Source: Candidatus Hydrogenedentota bacterium (GTDB lineage Bacteria; Hydrogenedentota; Hydrogenedentia; Hydrogenedentiales; CAITNO01). From it: a DNA stretch of 10,993 bases. The notes under the pieces are model-generated. The model saw only the letters and a program-made list of their open reading frames with translations. It ran no database searches and was not told the DNA's origin. Below, piece by piece: positions 1-7,134 of the stretch. The translations under genes were made by a program, and so were the position numbers. The DNA is taken from contig CAIXUF010000050.1 in assembly GCA_903922535.1 (NCBI GenBank), positions 1 through 10,993 of the forward strand, in the 5' to 3' direction. Every line of letters starts with the position of its first letter. Position 1 is the first letter of the stretch.

Positions 1-3000
1 GCGGGCTATGGACCGGGCGCCGGACCAGGCGGGGGGGGGGCGGGCCAAGGCGGATCCCACGGTGGTGTCGGCGGCAATTCATCGACGGTGCCGTATGGCT
101 CCGCATATGTTCCGGCGGAAAATGGCAGCGGTGGGGGCTCGGGTCCGGGCGGTGGAACCTTGTGGATTGACTTGACAGGCACGTTGACCGTGGATGGCCA
201 AGTGTCCTCGAACGGCGTCGATGGTGCCAGTTCGTGCGGCGGCGGGGCGGGCGGGAGCGTTCTCATTGCGGCACCTAACGTCGCGGGCGCGGGTCTTATC
301 CAGGCCAACGGTGGCACGGACGACGTCGCGGGCGGGGGCGGGGGCCGTGTGGCCGTTTATGCCTGGAACGGCATGACGCTGCCTCGCGCGAATGTAACGG
401 CTTGCGGCAATGGGACGAACGGAACGGGCCGTTTCGCCGGGAGCGTCATCGTGAGATCACAGCCGTCGATTGGCTCGGTAAACGTGACATCGACGGGCGG
501 TTCACAACAAATCGCGTGGAACGTTTTCGGCATCGAGGGAAGCGGTTTGGCTGAAGTCACGGTCGCTGGGGGGGGGGGCACCTACGTTAACCAAACGGCG
601 CCGGTTTCGGCGGGCGGTCTCGGTTGGAACACTTCGGCATTTTCGAACGGCAATTACACGATACATATCCAATTCCGCGGCACGGCTGGCCAGACCGTAA
701 TTGATCTCTGGCAGAACGACTTGGTGAATAACACCGTGTCATGGCATGCTGGCACCCTGGCGGGCGACGAGACCTGGGGCGCCGATACCATTCACGTGGT
801 GGATCAGATGGTAATCGTACCCGGCGGTGTGACGCTCACGATCTCTCCCGGCGCGATCGTGAAATTCGTCCGGGACACGGGAATCATGGTCAAAGATGGA
901 GGCATTGTGAATGCCCTCGGCGCCGCCGACAGCATGATCATTCTCACGTCCCTGGCCGACGACATGGCGGGGGGCGATACCAATCTGGACGGAAATAGCT
1001 CGTTGCCGGAGCCTGACGATTGGTCGTTCACGGTTCTAAACGGCGGGCAGTTCTGCTCGAACGCTTATGTGGATATCCGTTACACCTCGTTGACGCACAG
1101 CGGGACCGTGAGTTCAGACGAAACGTGGTCGGGTGGCTCGCTTCACCTCGTGACCGGCAGGGTCACAATCCCTTCCGGTGTCACGCTTACCATTGCGCCG
1201 GGCGCAGTCGTGAAACTTGGTTCGGAGACGGCGCTCGTGGTGGCTTCGGGCGGAACGCTGGTCGCGCAGGGGACGGTCGCGCAACCGATCACGCTGACCT
1301 CGCTGATGGACGACTCGATTGCCGGTGACAGCAATGGCGACGCGGGGACCAACGCGCCGTCCGCGGGGGACTGGGATTCGGTGTACGTCCAAGGCCAGGC
1401 AACGTTCGACCACGTGGCCATCCGATATGGCGCAGGAGCCGACCCGGTGCATAGCGGGCTGATCAGCGTCGACGGCGGTACGGCTGCCGTATCCAACTGC
1501 GAGTTGAACGATGGTTTCTACCACGGCATCTGGTCCAACAGCACCATATCGGTGCGCAATTGCGTGCTCACAGGCTGTGATCGCGGTATCAATGCCTGGA
1601 TAGGTTCGCCGCTGACTGTCGTCAATTGCACGCTTTACAACAACCGCATCGGGCTATTGGTTCATGGCGGCTCGATGACCGTGGCCAACACGATTGTCGC
1701 GGAAAGCAGCCAGGCAGGGATCCAGTACGATTTTGGCACGCTGGCCGGTGTCAGCCACACGGACGTGTGGTCATCCGGAGAAAGTGGGTCGGGGGCACCT
1801 GATGGGACAGGAAACATCTCCGCAGATCCCAAATTCGTCAACGCCGGACAGGGAGATTTCCGACTCGACTACAGCTCGCCCTGTATCGACGCGGCGGACG
1901 GCGCGGCGGCGCCGGAAACCGATTCCATGGGCGCGCCGCGTTACGACGATCCGCGAACGCCAAATACCGGCGTACCCACGACCGGCGGCGCGTATGCCGA
2001 CATGGGCGCTTTCGAGTTCGTCGAGGACGCCAGTTCGGATGTCGATCTTATTGGCTCGTTGGTGAACGGTCCCATAACCATCGTTGCGGGCGATAATGCC
2101 GAAGCGGGCTGGACGGTCACGAATATTGGCGCCGGCACGGCGGTGGGGCCATGGCATGACACGATCTCGCTCGTGTCGGTTTCAAACCCAGAGGACGTGA
2201 TCGAAGCGGGTGAAAGGCTCGTTGGCCAGGACGTGGTACTCGGGCCGGGCCAATCCTGCGAAGTCTCGGCGATGGTCCGCGTTCCCGGTGGTAAGGACGG
2301 AACCTATTTGTGGCAGGTCCACGTCAACAGCCAGGGGGACATCTTCGAGGGTGCGAACTGGACGAATAATGTCGCCTTGGCGAACGAGCTGACCACGCTC
2401 TTGATTCCGACGCTGGAGGTTGACGGAACGACCGTAACGGGCCAGTTTGCCGGCATCAATGAGCCGGTCTGGTTCAGTTTCCTGGCCCAAATGACCGGGG
2501 ATGTCTTGATCGGCCTGAACGTGGGCACGGGATGCGTTGGGCTCTATGTAGGAGAAAACTGTGTGCCCACGCCCGATGCTTACGATTTTGACGCGATCCA
2601 ATCGAACTCCGCGTCCCCCAGTGTCATGGTGCCGACCATTGCGGGCCAGACCTACTATATTCTGGCGTACCCGACATCTTTACCGGTTACGCCTATCAGC
2701 TTTACCATTGGAGGCACAACCGCGGCCTTTGGCGTGACATCGGTCACTCCAGGCAGCGTGGGCAACGCCGGGTGCGTCACCTTCGAAATCGCCGGCAGCG
2801 CATTCCAGATGGATGACGCCGTGCTGGCGGTCTCGCCATCGGGCACTGTGTATCAAGCTGTTGCAACCACGATGCTGAACTCTGCACTCGTCCGCGCCAC
2901 ATTCGACATCAATGCCGCGGCTACGGGAACATGGACCATTCGCGTCAAGAAGGGCGGCGTGACCGCGGAGTTACCCCAGGCCTTTACCGTTGAGGCGGGT

Positions 3001-6000
3001 GGCGGCGCGCGCGCATGGGCGCAGATCGAGGGAAGAGAAAAAATACGCATCGGCAGGAAGACCACCTACACGGTGTATTATGGCAACGGCGGCAACGTGG
3101 ACGGCGACCTCGCGGTGATTATCTGTGGGATTCCAAATGCTGCCAAGGTTGAGCTGGGCCCGGAATTCGTGCCGCCGCCGCTTCCCGACGGGATCGACGT
3201 GGAGGTGCCGCCGACAATTCTGACGCCGGACCACGGACAAGTTCTTACCCGGCTGGCGGTGGCAGCCATGCCTCCCGGAGGCAGTGCTCACGCGACGTTT
3301 TCAATCACCGTTCCATCGCGGGTTGCCTTCGACATGCAGCCGTGGCTGTTCGAGAGCAATACGGCGTCCAACGAATATGCGGCCGTTTCCGGATCTTCTG
3401 GAGTGAAGGCAGAAACGTCCCGGTCGGACAATCAACGCCCCGCGTTGTTCGAAAAGCGGGCATGTAGCCCCTCGGAGTTGGCGCAGGAAGCCGCTGGTGC
3501 ATGCGCCGCCTTCAAATGCGCGCTGGCACACGCCGTCGAAGATAATTTTGTGGGAAAGGCTGGGACCCTGGCATGTGTCGGGGTCGCGGAACTGGAGGTT
3601 AAGCAACTGCAGGAATGCGCAGGCGCCTCTTCTGCCATGTGTGGGTTTAACGCCACGCCGATCACCCACTGGACCGGAGGACACACCACGGTCGTGATTG
3701 ACACCCCATGCGGTGGTTGTTTTGTACTCGATAATTATATCACTGGCCCACACGTGGTACCTGCCATCAATCTTGGCGGCGGCAATTATGCAGTCTTCGC
3801 TTCAACCATGTATTTGTTTCCGCAACCTTTTCCTTGTCCAGAGTCATGGTACACACTGCCCTATGAGCACACCCAGTGTATTTGTCCGAGTTCCCCAGGT
3901 TGTGATAACAGCCCACCTGCTCCCCACGCTGATGGATGCGAATGCAAAGCGCCCCGCGGGGACCCGGATCACCATGTCGATCCCACGGAATCCGTGGATC
4001 CCAACGTTAAGATAGGGCCGACGGGAGGCGGAAACGGACAATTCATAGTGGCGGGACAACCCCTTGGTTATGAGATCGGGTTTGAAAACCAGGCCACGGC
4101 CACCGCGCCCGCCCAGGAAGTGCGCGTGACGGATCAACTCGATGTGAACCTGGACTGGTCCACGTTTGAGTTGGGCCCAATCGGATTCAATGGCATCACC
4201 ATTGATGTTTCGCCAAGTTTGCAATGGTACACGACCACGGTAACCGTCGGGACAGACCCGAATCCGATCCAGGTGACCGGCGGTTTGGACCCCACGACGG
4301 GGATTGTCACGTGGAATATGCAAAGCATTGATCCGGTGACAGGCCAACTGCCCGAAGATCCGCTGGCGGGCTTCCTGCCGCCGAACAATGCCCAAGGTGC
4401 CGGTGAGGGCTTCCTCAGGTACACCGTGCGGCCGAAGGACGGCCTGGTTACGGGCACGGTAATTACCAATCAAGCCGCCATTGTGTTTGACGTCAATGCA
4501 CCGATAAACACAGGGGTGGTGACAAATACCGTGGATTCGGGCGCGCCGCAAAGCGCGGTCCAGCCATTGCCCGCGACGGAGCCGGGCGCCCAATTTGTTG
4601 TCACATGGAACGGCACGGACGATACGGGCGGGTCCGGCATAAAGTGCTACACCATTTACGTCTCGACGAATGGAGACACATACATTGGATGGCTGGCCAA
4701 CACCACGGACACCTCTGCGGTCTTCACGGGCCTACTGGGCAATTCGTACAGCTTCTACAGTCTTGCGAGCGACTATGCGGGCAACGGTGAGTTCCCGCCC
4801 GAGGCTCCGCAAGCAACCACCACGGTAACGAACACCGCCGTCACAACGCCCAACGTTGTGGGCATGCAGCAAACAGTGGCCGAGTCCACGCTTGTGGGCG
4901 CGGGTCTTGTTGTCGGCACGGTGACACGGGAATATGACACGACGCCTGCAGGCCAGGTGCTTAGCCAGATTCCTGCCGCCGATTCGGCTGTGGCCCCTGG
5001 CACGCCGGTCAACCTGACGATATCGACCGGTTCAGCGCAGGTGACGACGCCCAGCCTTGTTGGCATGTCTCTGGCCGATGCTACGGCGAAGCTCGCTGAA
5101 GTGGGGCTGACGCTCGGCGGGGTGACGCAAGAATACGACCCGACCATACTTTCTGGCGCGGTCGTGAGCCAGGACCCGCTTGCAGGAATCCTCGCGAACC
5201 TGTTACCGGGGGTTTCTCTGGTGGTCTCACAGGGTCCGGCACCCGTAATGGCAATCGTGCCCGACCTTGCGGGCGTCACGCAGTCCGCGGCGGGGACGGC
5301 CCTTGCCACTGCCGGGCTGCGGGTGGGTGTCGTGACGCGGCAGTACGATCCGGCCATTGCATCAGGCTCCATCATCAGGCAGAATCCCCCTGCGGGGGCT
5401 TCGGCAACCTTGAATGCGCCGGTCAATCTCGTGGTTTCGAAGGGCCCGTCACCCGCGACGGTGACGGTGCCAAATCTCGTGGACAGGACGCAATCGGAGG
5501 CACAAACGGCCCTCAACGCTGCGGGCCTGACAGTTGGCGCAATAACCCAACAAGACAGCCCGGGCGTTCCGGTGGGCCGCATTGTGAGCCAGAACCCGAC
5601 TGCCGGAAGCGCAGCGACTTCGGGTACCCCCGTCAATCTTTTTGTCTCGGCAAGCCCGGCGGCGGTGCTTGTGGCGGTGCCGGACCTCACGGGAATGACC
5701 CTGGCCGCCGCGCGAACGGCGCTCTCTGCGGCGTCCGGAATGCGCATTGGCGCCATAACCCACCAATTTAGCACCACCATTCCGGCCGGATCTGTTGCCG
5801 GTCAGACTCCGGCTCCGGCAGCTTCCGTGAGTCCGGGGGCTACGGTGGCGGTACTGCTATCGAGCGGCCCGTCCGCTGTTATCCCAGACGTGACCGGCCA
5901 ACTGGAAGCAAATGCCCGAGCAGCGATCACGACTGCGGGATTGATGGCTGGGACTTCCACGCAGGAACACAGCGCAACCGTGGCGTCCGGGCACGTGATC

Positions 6001-6828
6001 CGCACCAGTCCTGTGGCGGGAACCACGGTAGCGGCGGGAACGACCGTGGACCTTGTCGTATCCTCGGGACCTGCCCAAGTGTCCGTGCCCAATGTCGTGG
6101 GCATGACACAGACAGTGGCCGAGTCCGCAATTACGGGTGCCGGGCTGACTGCCGGCAAAGTGACACAGCAGTGCAGCAACACCATGGCCGCCGGGTTGGT
6201 GATCAGCCAAGACCCGCCGGCCAGCCAACAGAGCCCGTTTGGCAGCGCCGTGGCCTTGGTGGTGTCCACGGGCGTGTGCAACGTGACCGTGCCGAACGTC
6301 GTGGGCCAGACACAGACGGCGGCGGGCACCACACTCACCGGCACCGGTCTGACTACCGGCACGGTGACACAACAGTGCAGCAACACGGTGGCCGCAGGGT
6401 TGGTGCTCAGCCAAGACCCGCCGGCCAGCCAGCAGAGACCGTTTGGCGGCGCCGTGGCCCTGGTGCTGTCCACGGGGCTGTGCAACGTGACCGTGCCCAA
6501 TGTCGTGGGCCAGACACAAGATGCGGCACAGGCGGCCCTCACCGCCGCAGGGTTGACCGTGGGCAACGTCACCGAAGACTTCAGTAATGAGGTCCCGAAG
6601 GGCCAGGTGATTTCCCAGACACCCGCCGCAGGCGCGGCGTTATCCCCCAATAGTGCGGTCTCCCTCTTGGTCAGTAAAGGCAAACAAAAGACCGGCATCT
6701 TCGGGTGCAGCGGCGGAGCCTTCGAAGATACCCTGTCGTCCGGAAAGACCAGCGATCTATTGGTGCTGATGTTGACGGTAGGCACCATCACTGTGGTGGC
6801 GCGACGGCGGAAGCCTGTCCTGACCTGA
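1..6828 (+). CDS. Giant multidomain surface protein with beta-helix and nine PASTA repeats, 5'-partial
   Basis: The frame is open from base 1 to the TGA at 6826-6828 (2275 codons), so the true start lies upstream. The GTG at 88 is internal: there is no Shine-Dalgarno before it and the Gly-rich coding pattern continues on both sides. Domain order by position: Gly-rich solenoid-like head (1-450); unrecognised beta-rich domain (466-735); duplicated solenoid module (745-1449); PbH1-type parallel beta-helix (about 1450-1800); choice-of-anchor-Q-like segment ending MGAFEF (about 1820-2025); CARDB-like (2035-2390); PPC-like (2400-2720); TIG-like (2725-3000); DUF11-like (3001-3400); Cys-rich insert (3463-3948); 'DPNVKIGP' domain (3997-4530); FN3-like (about 4540-4830); nine PASTA domains (4840-6690); C-terminal anchor (6697-6825). 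This is a cell-surface adhesion or scaffold architecture and no catalytic function is established. An intrinsic terminator follows directly. Domain names are from motif recognition by eye; the PASTA, CARDB and beta-helix calls are the firmest. Confidence 0.93.
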   Translation, partial: AGYGPGAGPGGGGAGQGGSHGGVGGNSSTVPYGSAYVPAENGSGGGSGPGGGTLWIDLTGTLTVDGQVSSNGVDGASSCGGGAGGSVLIAAPNVAGAGLIQANGGTDDVAGGGGGRVAVYAWNGMTLPRANVTACGNGTNGTGRFAGSVIVRSQPSIGSVNVTSTGGSQQIAWNVFGIEGSGLAEVTVAGGGGTYVNQTAPVSAGGLGWNTSAFSNGNYTIHIQFRGTAGQTVIDLWQNDLVNNTVSWHAGTLAGDETWGADTIHVVDQMVIVPGGVTLTISPGAIVKFVRDTGIMVKDGGIVNALGAADSMIILTSLADDMAGGDTNLDGNSSLPEPDDWSFTVLNGGQFCSNAYVDIRYTSLTHSGTVSSDETWSGGSLHLVTGRVTIPSGVTLTIAPGAVVKLGSETALVVASGGTLVAQGTVAQPITLTSLMDDSIAGDSNGDAGTNAPSAGDWDSVYVQGQATFDHVAIRYGAGADPVHSGLISVDGGTAAVSNCELNDGFYHGIWSNSTISVRNCVLTGCDRGINAWIGSPLTVVNCTLYNNRIGLLVHGGSMTVANTIVAESSQAGIQYDFGTLAGVSHTDVWSSGESGSGAPDGTGNISADPKFVNAGQGDFRLDYSSPCIDAADGAAAPETDSMGAPRYDDPRTPNTGVPTTGGAYADMGAFEFVEDASSDVDLIGSLVNGPITIVAGDNAEAGWTVTNIGAGTAVGPWHDTISLVSVSNPEDVIEAGERLVGQDVVLGPGQSCEVSAMVRVPGGKDGTYLWQVHVNSQGDIFEGANWTNNVALANELTTLLIPTLEVDGTTVTGQFAGINEPVWFSFLAQMTGDVLIGLNVGTGCVGLYVGENCVPTPDAYDFDAIQSNSASPSVMVPTIAGQTYYILAYPTSLPVTPISFTIGGTTAAFGVTSVTPGSVGNAGCVTFEIAGSAFQMDDAVLAVSPSGTVYQAVATTMLNSALVRATFDINAAATGTWTIRVKKGGVTAELPQAFTVEAGGGARAWAQIEGREKIRIGRKTTYTVYYGNGGNVDGDLAVIICGIPNAAKVELGPEFVPPPLPDGIDVEVPPTILTPDHGQVLTRLAVAAMPPGGSAHATFSITVPSRVAFDMQPWLFESNTASNEYAAVSGSSGVKAETSRSDNQRPALFEKRACSPSELAQEAAGACAAFKCALAHAVEDNFVGKAGTLACVGVAELEVKQLQECAGASSAMCGFNATPITHWTGGHTTVVIDTPCGGCFVLDNYITGPHVVPAINLGGGNYAVFASTMYLFPQPFPCPESWYTLPYEHTQCICPSSPGCDNSPPAPHADGCECKAPRGDPDHHVDPTESVDPNVKIGPTGGGNGQFIVAGQPLGYEIGFENQATATAPAQEVRVTDQLDVNLDWSTFELGPIGFNGITIDVSPSLQWYTTTVTVGTDPNPIQVTGGLDPTTGIVTWNMQSIDPVTGQLPEDPLAGFLPPNNAQGAGEGFLRYTVRPKDGLVTGTVITNQAAIVFDVNAPINTGVVTNTVDSGAPQSAVQPLPATEPGAQFVVTWNGTDDTGGSGIKCYTIYVSTNGDTYIGWLANTTDTSAVFTGLLGNSYSFYSLASDYAGNGEFPPEAPQATTTVTNTAVTTPNVVGMQQTVAESTLVGAGLVVGTVTREYDTTPAGQVLSQIPAADSAVAPGTPVNLTISTGSAQVTTPSLVGMSLADATAKLAEVGLTLGGVTQEYDPTILSGAVVSQDPLAGILANLLPGVSLVVSQGPAPVMAIVPDLAGVTQSAAGTALATAGLRVGVVTRQYDPAIASGSIIRQNPPAGASATLNAPVNLVVSKGPSPATVTVPNLVDRTQSEAQTALNAAGLTVGAITQQDSPGVPVGRIVSQNPTAGSAATSGTPVNLFVSASPAAVLVAVPDLTGMTLAAARTALSAASGMRIGAITHQFSTTIPAGSVAGQTPAPAASVSPGATVAVLLSSGPSAVIPDVTGQLEANARAAITTAGLMAGTSTQEHSATVASGHVIRTSPVAGTTVAAGTTVDLVVSSGPAQVSVPNVVGMTQTVAESAITGAGLTAGKVTQQCSNTMAAGLVISQDPPASQQSPFGSAVALVVSTGVCNVTVPNVVGQTQTAAGTTLTGTGLTTGTVTQQCSNTVAAGLVLSQDPPASQQRPFGGAVALVLSTGLCNVTVPNVVGQTQDAAQAALTAAGLTVGNVTEDFSNEVPKGQVISQTPAAGAALSPNSAVSLLVSKGKQKTGIFGCSGGAFEDTLSSGKTSDLLVLMLTVGTITVVARRRKPVLT
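31..40 (+). repeat. Poly-G tract (G10) in coding sequence
   Basis: Ten consecutive G residues lie in frame within the Gly-rich head of the surface-protein gene. They encode glycines, so composition alone could explain them. The tract is also a potential slippage site, where a one-base change would frameshift the protein, and a likely sequencing-error hotspot. Confidence 0.9.
568..578 (+). repeat. Poly-G tract (G11) in coding sequence
   Basis: Eleven consecutive G residues encode a run of four glycines in the context VAGGGGTYV. The reading frame is intact across the tract in this sequence. It is the longest homopolymer I noticed in the window. Confidence 0.9.
745..1449 (+). repeat. Two tandem copies of a 117-118 residue beta-solenoid module
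   Basis: Copy 1 spans 745-1095 (351 nt) and copy 2 spans 1096-1449 (354 nt). Each begins H-A/S-G, and a third HSG at 1450 marks where the unit would start again. Both copies carry in order a DETW motif, an 'IPSGVTLTIAPGAVVK'-like strand pair, a short 'LTSL.DD' stretch, an acidic Asp/Asn/Gly loop (DTNLDG at 976-993, DSNGD at 1327-1341), a D-W dipeptide and an 'IRY' strand. The acidic loop could bind calcium; that is an inference from residue content. The similarity is at protein level and the DNA has diverged, so the duplication is old. Confidence 0.75.
3463..3948 (+). other. Cys-rich inserted domain with possible Cys-His-Asp peptidase-like signature
   Basis: This stretch of about 162 residues holds 14 cysteines, while most other domains of the protein have few. 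Its core contains GHTTVVID (from 3676) followed by FVLDNY (from 3721). That layout resembles the His and Asp strands of bacterial transglutaminase-like cysteine peptidases (BTLCP), in which a 'HAVL.V.T..G...VLDN' pattern is typical. Candidate triad codons are Cys 3574-3576, which starts a helix-like stretch, His 3682-3684 and Asp 3730-3732. They are spaced 36 and 16 residues apart, close to what I recall for that family. The C-terminal part has CXC pairs (CIC, CEC) that suggest disulfides. Hand-counted GC over 3721-3900 is about 48 percent, well below the flanks. The peptidase fold is a hypothesis; a plain disulfide-rich binding domain is the alternative. Confidence 0.35.
3997..4530 (+). other. 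DUF11/DUF7619-like surface-protein domain (DPN..IGP type)
   Basis: The segment opens with DPNVKIGPTGGG and continues through GYEIGFENQATATAPAQEV, VTDQLDVNLDWSTFELG, WNMQSIDPVTG, GFLPPNN and a closing YTVRP / AAIVFDVNAPI. This ordered motif set recurs in large surface proteins of planctomycetes and other uncultured bacteria, where it belongs to the DUF11-like beta-sandwich group and commonly sits near the C-terminal half. It probably acts as a structural spacer. The exact Pfam accession is from memory and less certain than the motif recognition. Confidence 0.6.
4840..6690 (+). repeat. Array of nine PASTA domains
   Basis: Nine units of 65-70 residues start at about 4840, 5038, 5245, 5455, 5662, 5875, 6076, 6283 and 6487. 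Each shows the PASTA pattern: a VP(N/D)(V/L)xG entry strand, a helix with A...L..AGL, a (V/I)G.(V/I)T.. strand, and a (V/I)(V/I)SQ.P.AG turn closed by V.L.VS.GP. PASTA domains are best known from PknB-type Ser/Thr kinases and class A/B penicillin-binding proteins, where they sense peptidoglycan or regulate wall synthesis. Here no kinase or transpeptidase domain is visible in the window; the array sits between an FN3-like domain and the C-terminal anchor. A rigid stalk or wall-proximal spacer is the likely role. Units 7-9 are the most alike and unit 5 is the most divergent. Confidence 0.92.
6079..6486 (+). repeat. Recent tandem DNA duplication covering PASTA units 7 and 8 (2 x 204 bp)
   Basis: The blocks 6079-6282 and 6283-6486 are the same length and about 84 percent identical by hand count (33 mismatches in 204). 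The 3' 123 bases of each are about 90 percent identical. A third, more diverged copy follows from 6487. Both copies share a Cys pair at the same spacing of 35 residues (6172 and 6277; 6376 and 6481) that the other PASTA units lack. Unequal recombination or slippage at this array would change the repeat number without breaking the frame. Confidence 0.85.
6697..6825 (+). other. C-terminal surface-anchoring (CTERM-like) signal
   Basis: The last 43 residues have the three-part layout of exosortase-, rhombosortase- or myxosortase-type sorting signals. A short motif IFGCSGG (Cys codon 6706-6708) is followed by a linker, a hydrophobic segment (about 6757-6801, starting LLVLMLTVG) and a basic cluster RRRK (6802-6813) just before the end. 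The Gly-Cys-Ser-Gly motif is most like the Cys-containing MYXO-CTERM and Synerg-CTERM classes. The signal predicts export, transient membrane retention and cleavage near the Cys, perhaps with attachment to a lipid or envelope polymer. No sorting enzyme is encoded in the window, so the class is unassigned. Confidence 0.65.
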
Positions 6829-6839
6829 TGTGAAATGCT

Positions 6840-6880
6840 CCGGGGGCATCCAAAGTAAGGATACCCCCGGATAATTTTTT
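6840..6880 (+). terminator. Rho-independent terminator of the PASTA surface-protein gene
   Basis: A 12-bp stem (6840-6851 with 6859-6870) encloses the 7-nt loop AAAGTAA. It has one internal C-A mismatch and a seven-pair CCGGGGG/CCCCCGG base. It is followed within 4 nt by six T residues (6875-6880). It lies 11 nt after the TGA, so it should end transcription of the upstream gene. Confidence 0.88.
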
Positions 6881-6896
6881 CTAGCCAGGTCCCGGT

Positions 6897-6925
6897 TTGG
6901 CAACCTGAGAAAAATCCAGTATTCT
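6897..6925 (+). promoter_or_regulatory. Possible upstream sigma70-type promoter
   Basis: TTGGCA (6897-6902, five of six to consensus) and TATTCT (6920-6925, four of six) are separated by exactly 17 bp. The site begins 16 bp after the terminator T-tract and may act in tandem with the better promoter at 6943. It is based on sequence match only. Confidence 0.3.
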
Positions 6926-6942
6926 GTTTACTGCCCGGTTGC

Positions 6943-6971
6943 TTGACATCCCAAAAGATAAAGCGTAACAT
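6943..6971 (+). promoter_or_regulatory. Sigma70-type promoter for the WD40 protein gene
   Basis: A perfect -35 box TTGACA (6943-6948) is followed after 17 bp by TAACAT (6966-6971), which keeps the key T1, A2 and T6 positions of the -10 box. The surrounding DNA is AT-richer than the genes. Transcription would start near 6978, giving an untranslated leader of about 420 nt before the ATG at 7397. Confidence 0.6.
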
Positions 6972-7028
6972 TGTTTTGTCAAGTTCACACGGGGGCGCTC
7001 GCGTGGATGCGGATACGGTCAGGGCAAT

Positions 7029-7134
7029 CCAACGAGGTTGGTCAGGTGCGTAATCAACGGAATGGCGAAAACCGCATCCCGGCGGGGATCCAACTGACGG
7101 GTTCGGTGTCAGCATATCCATGCCTGGGCATGGA
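7029..7134 (+). promoter_or_regulatory. Leader segment with a series of small hairpins
   Basis: Four perfect short inverted repeats lie in the leader: CCAAC/GTTGG (7029-7041, 3-nt loop), ATCCC/GGGAT (7076-7089, 4-nt loop), CTGAC/GTCAG (7094-7112, 9-nt loop) and TCCATGC/GCATGGA (7117-7134, loop CTGG). The last three are each separated by exactly 4 nt. They could form a structured 5' UTR element. Stems this short also arise by chance in GC-rich DNA. I did not match them to a known riboswitch. Apart from these hairpins, I see no convincing signal between 6978 and 7384. Confidence 0.3.

Noticed and set aside
88..90. GTG at 88 as the start codon of the first gene.
   Set aside because: The same frame is open back to base 1 with the same Gly-rich composition, and no Shine-Dalgarno precedes the GTG. 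The gene is cut by the window edge.
3844..4593. Minus-strand open frame of 249 codons.
   Set aside because: It lies wholly opposite well-supported domains of the surface protein and shows no recognisable motif or start signals; a shadow of GC-rich coding DNA.
4840..6690. PASTA array as evidence for a PknB-type Ser/Thr kinase gene.
   Set aside because: The 1584 residues visible upstream are adhesin-type beta domains without kinase motifs; a kinase would have to be at the unseen N-terminus, which would be unusual.
7009..7045. Partial resemblance of the leader (CAGGGCAATCC followed by a small hairpin) to the 5' half of a c-di-GMP-I (GEMM) riboswitch.
   Set aside because: The conserved second half, including the GACGCAAAGCC stretch and tetraloop-receptor pairing, is not present downstream, so the match is probably chance. 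A covariance-model search would settle it.
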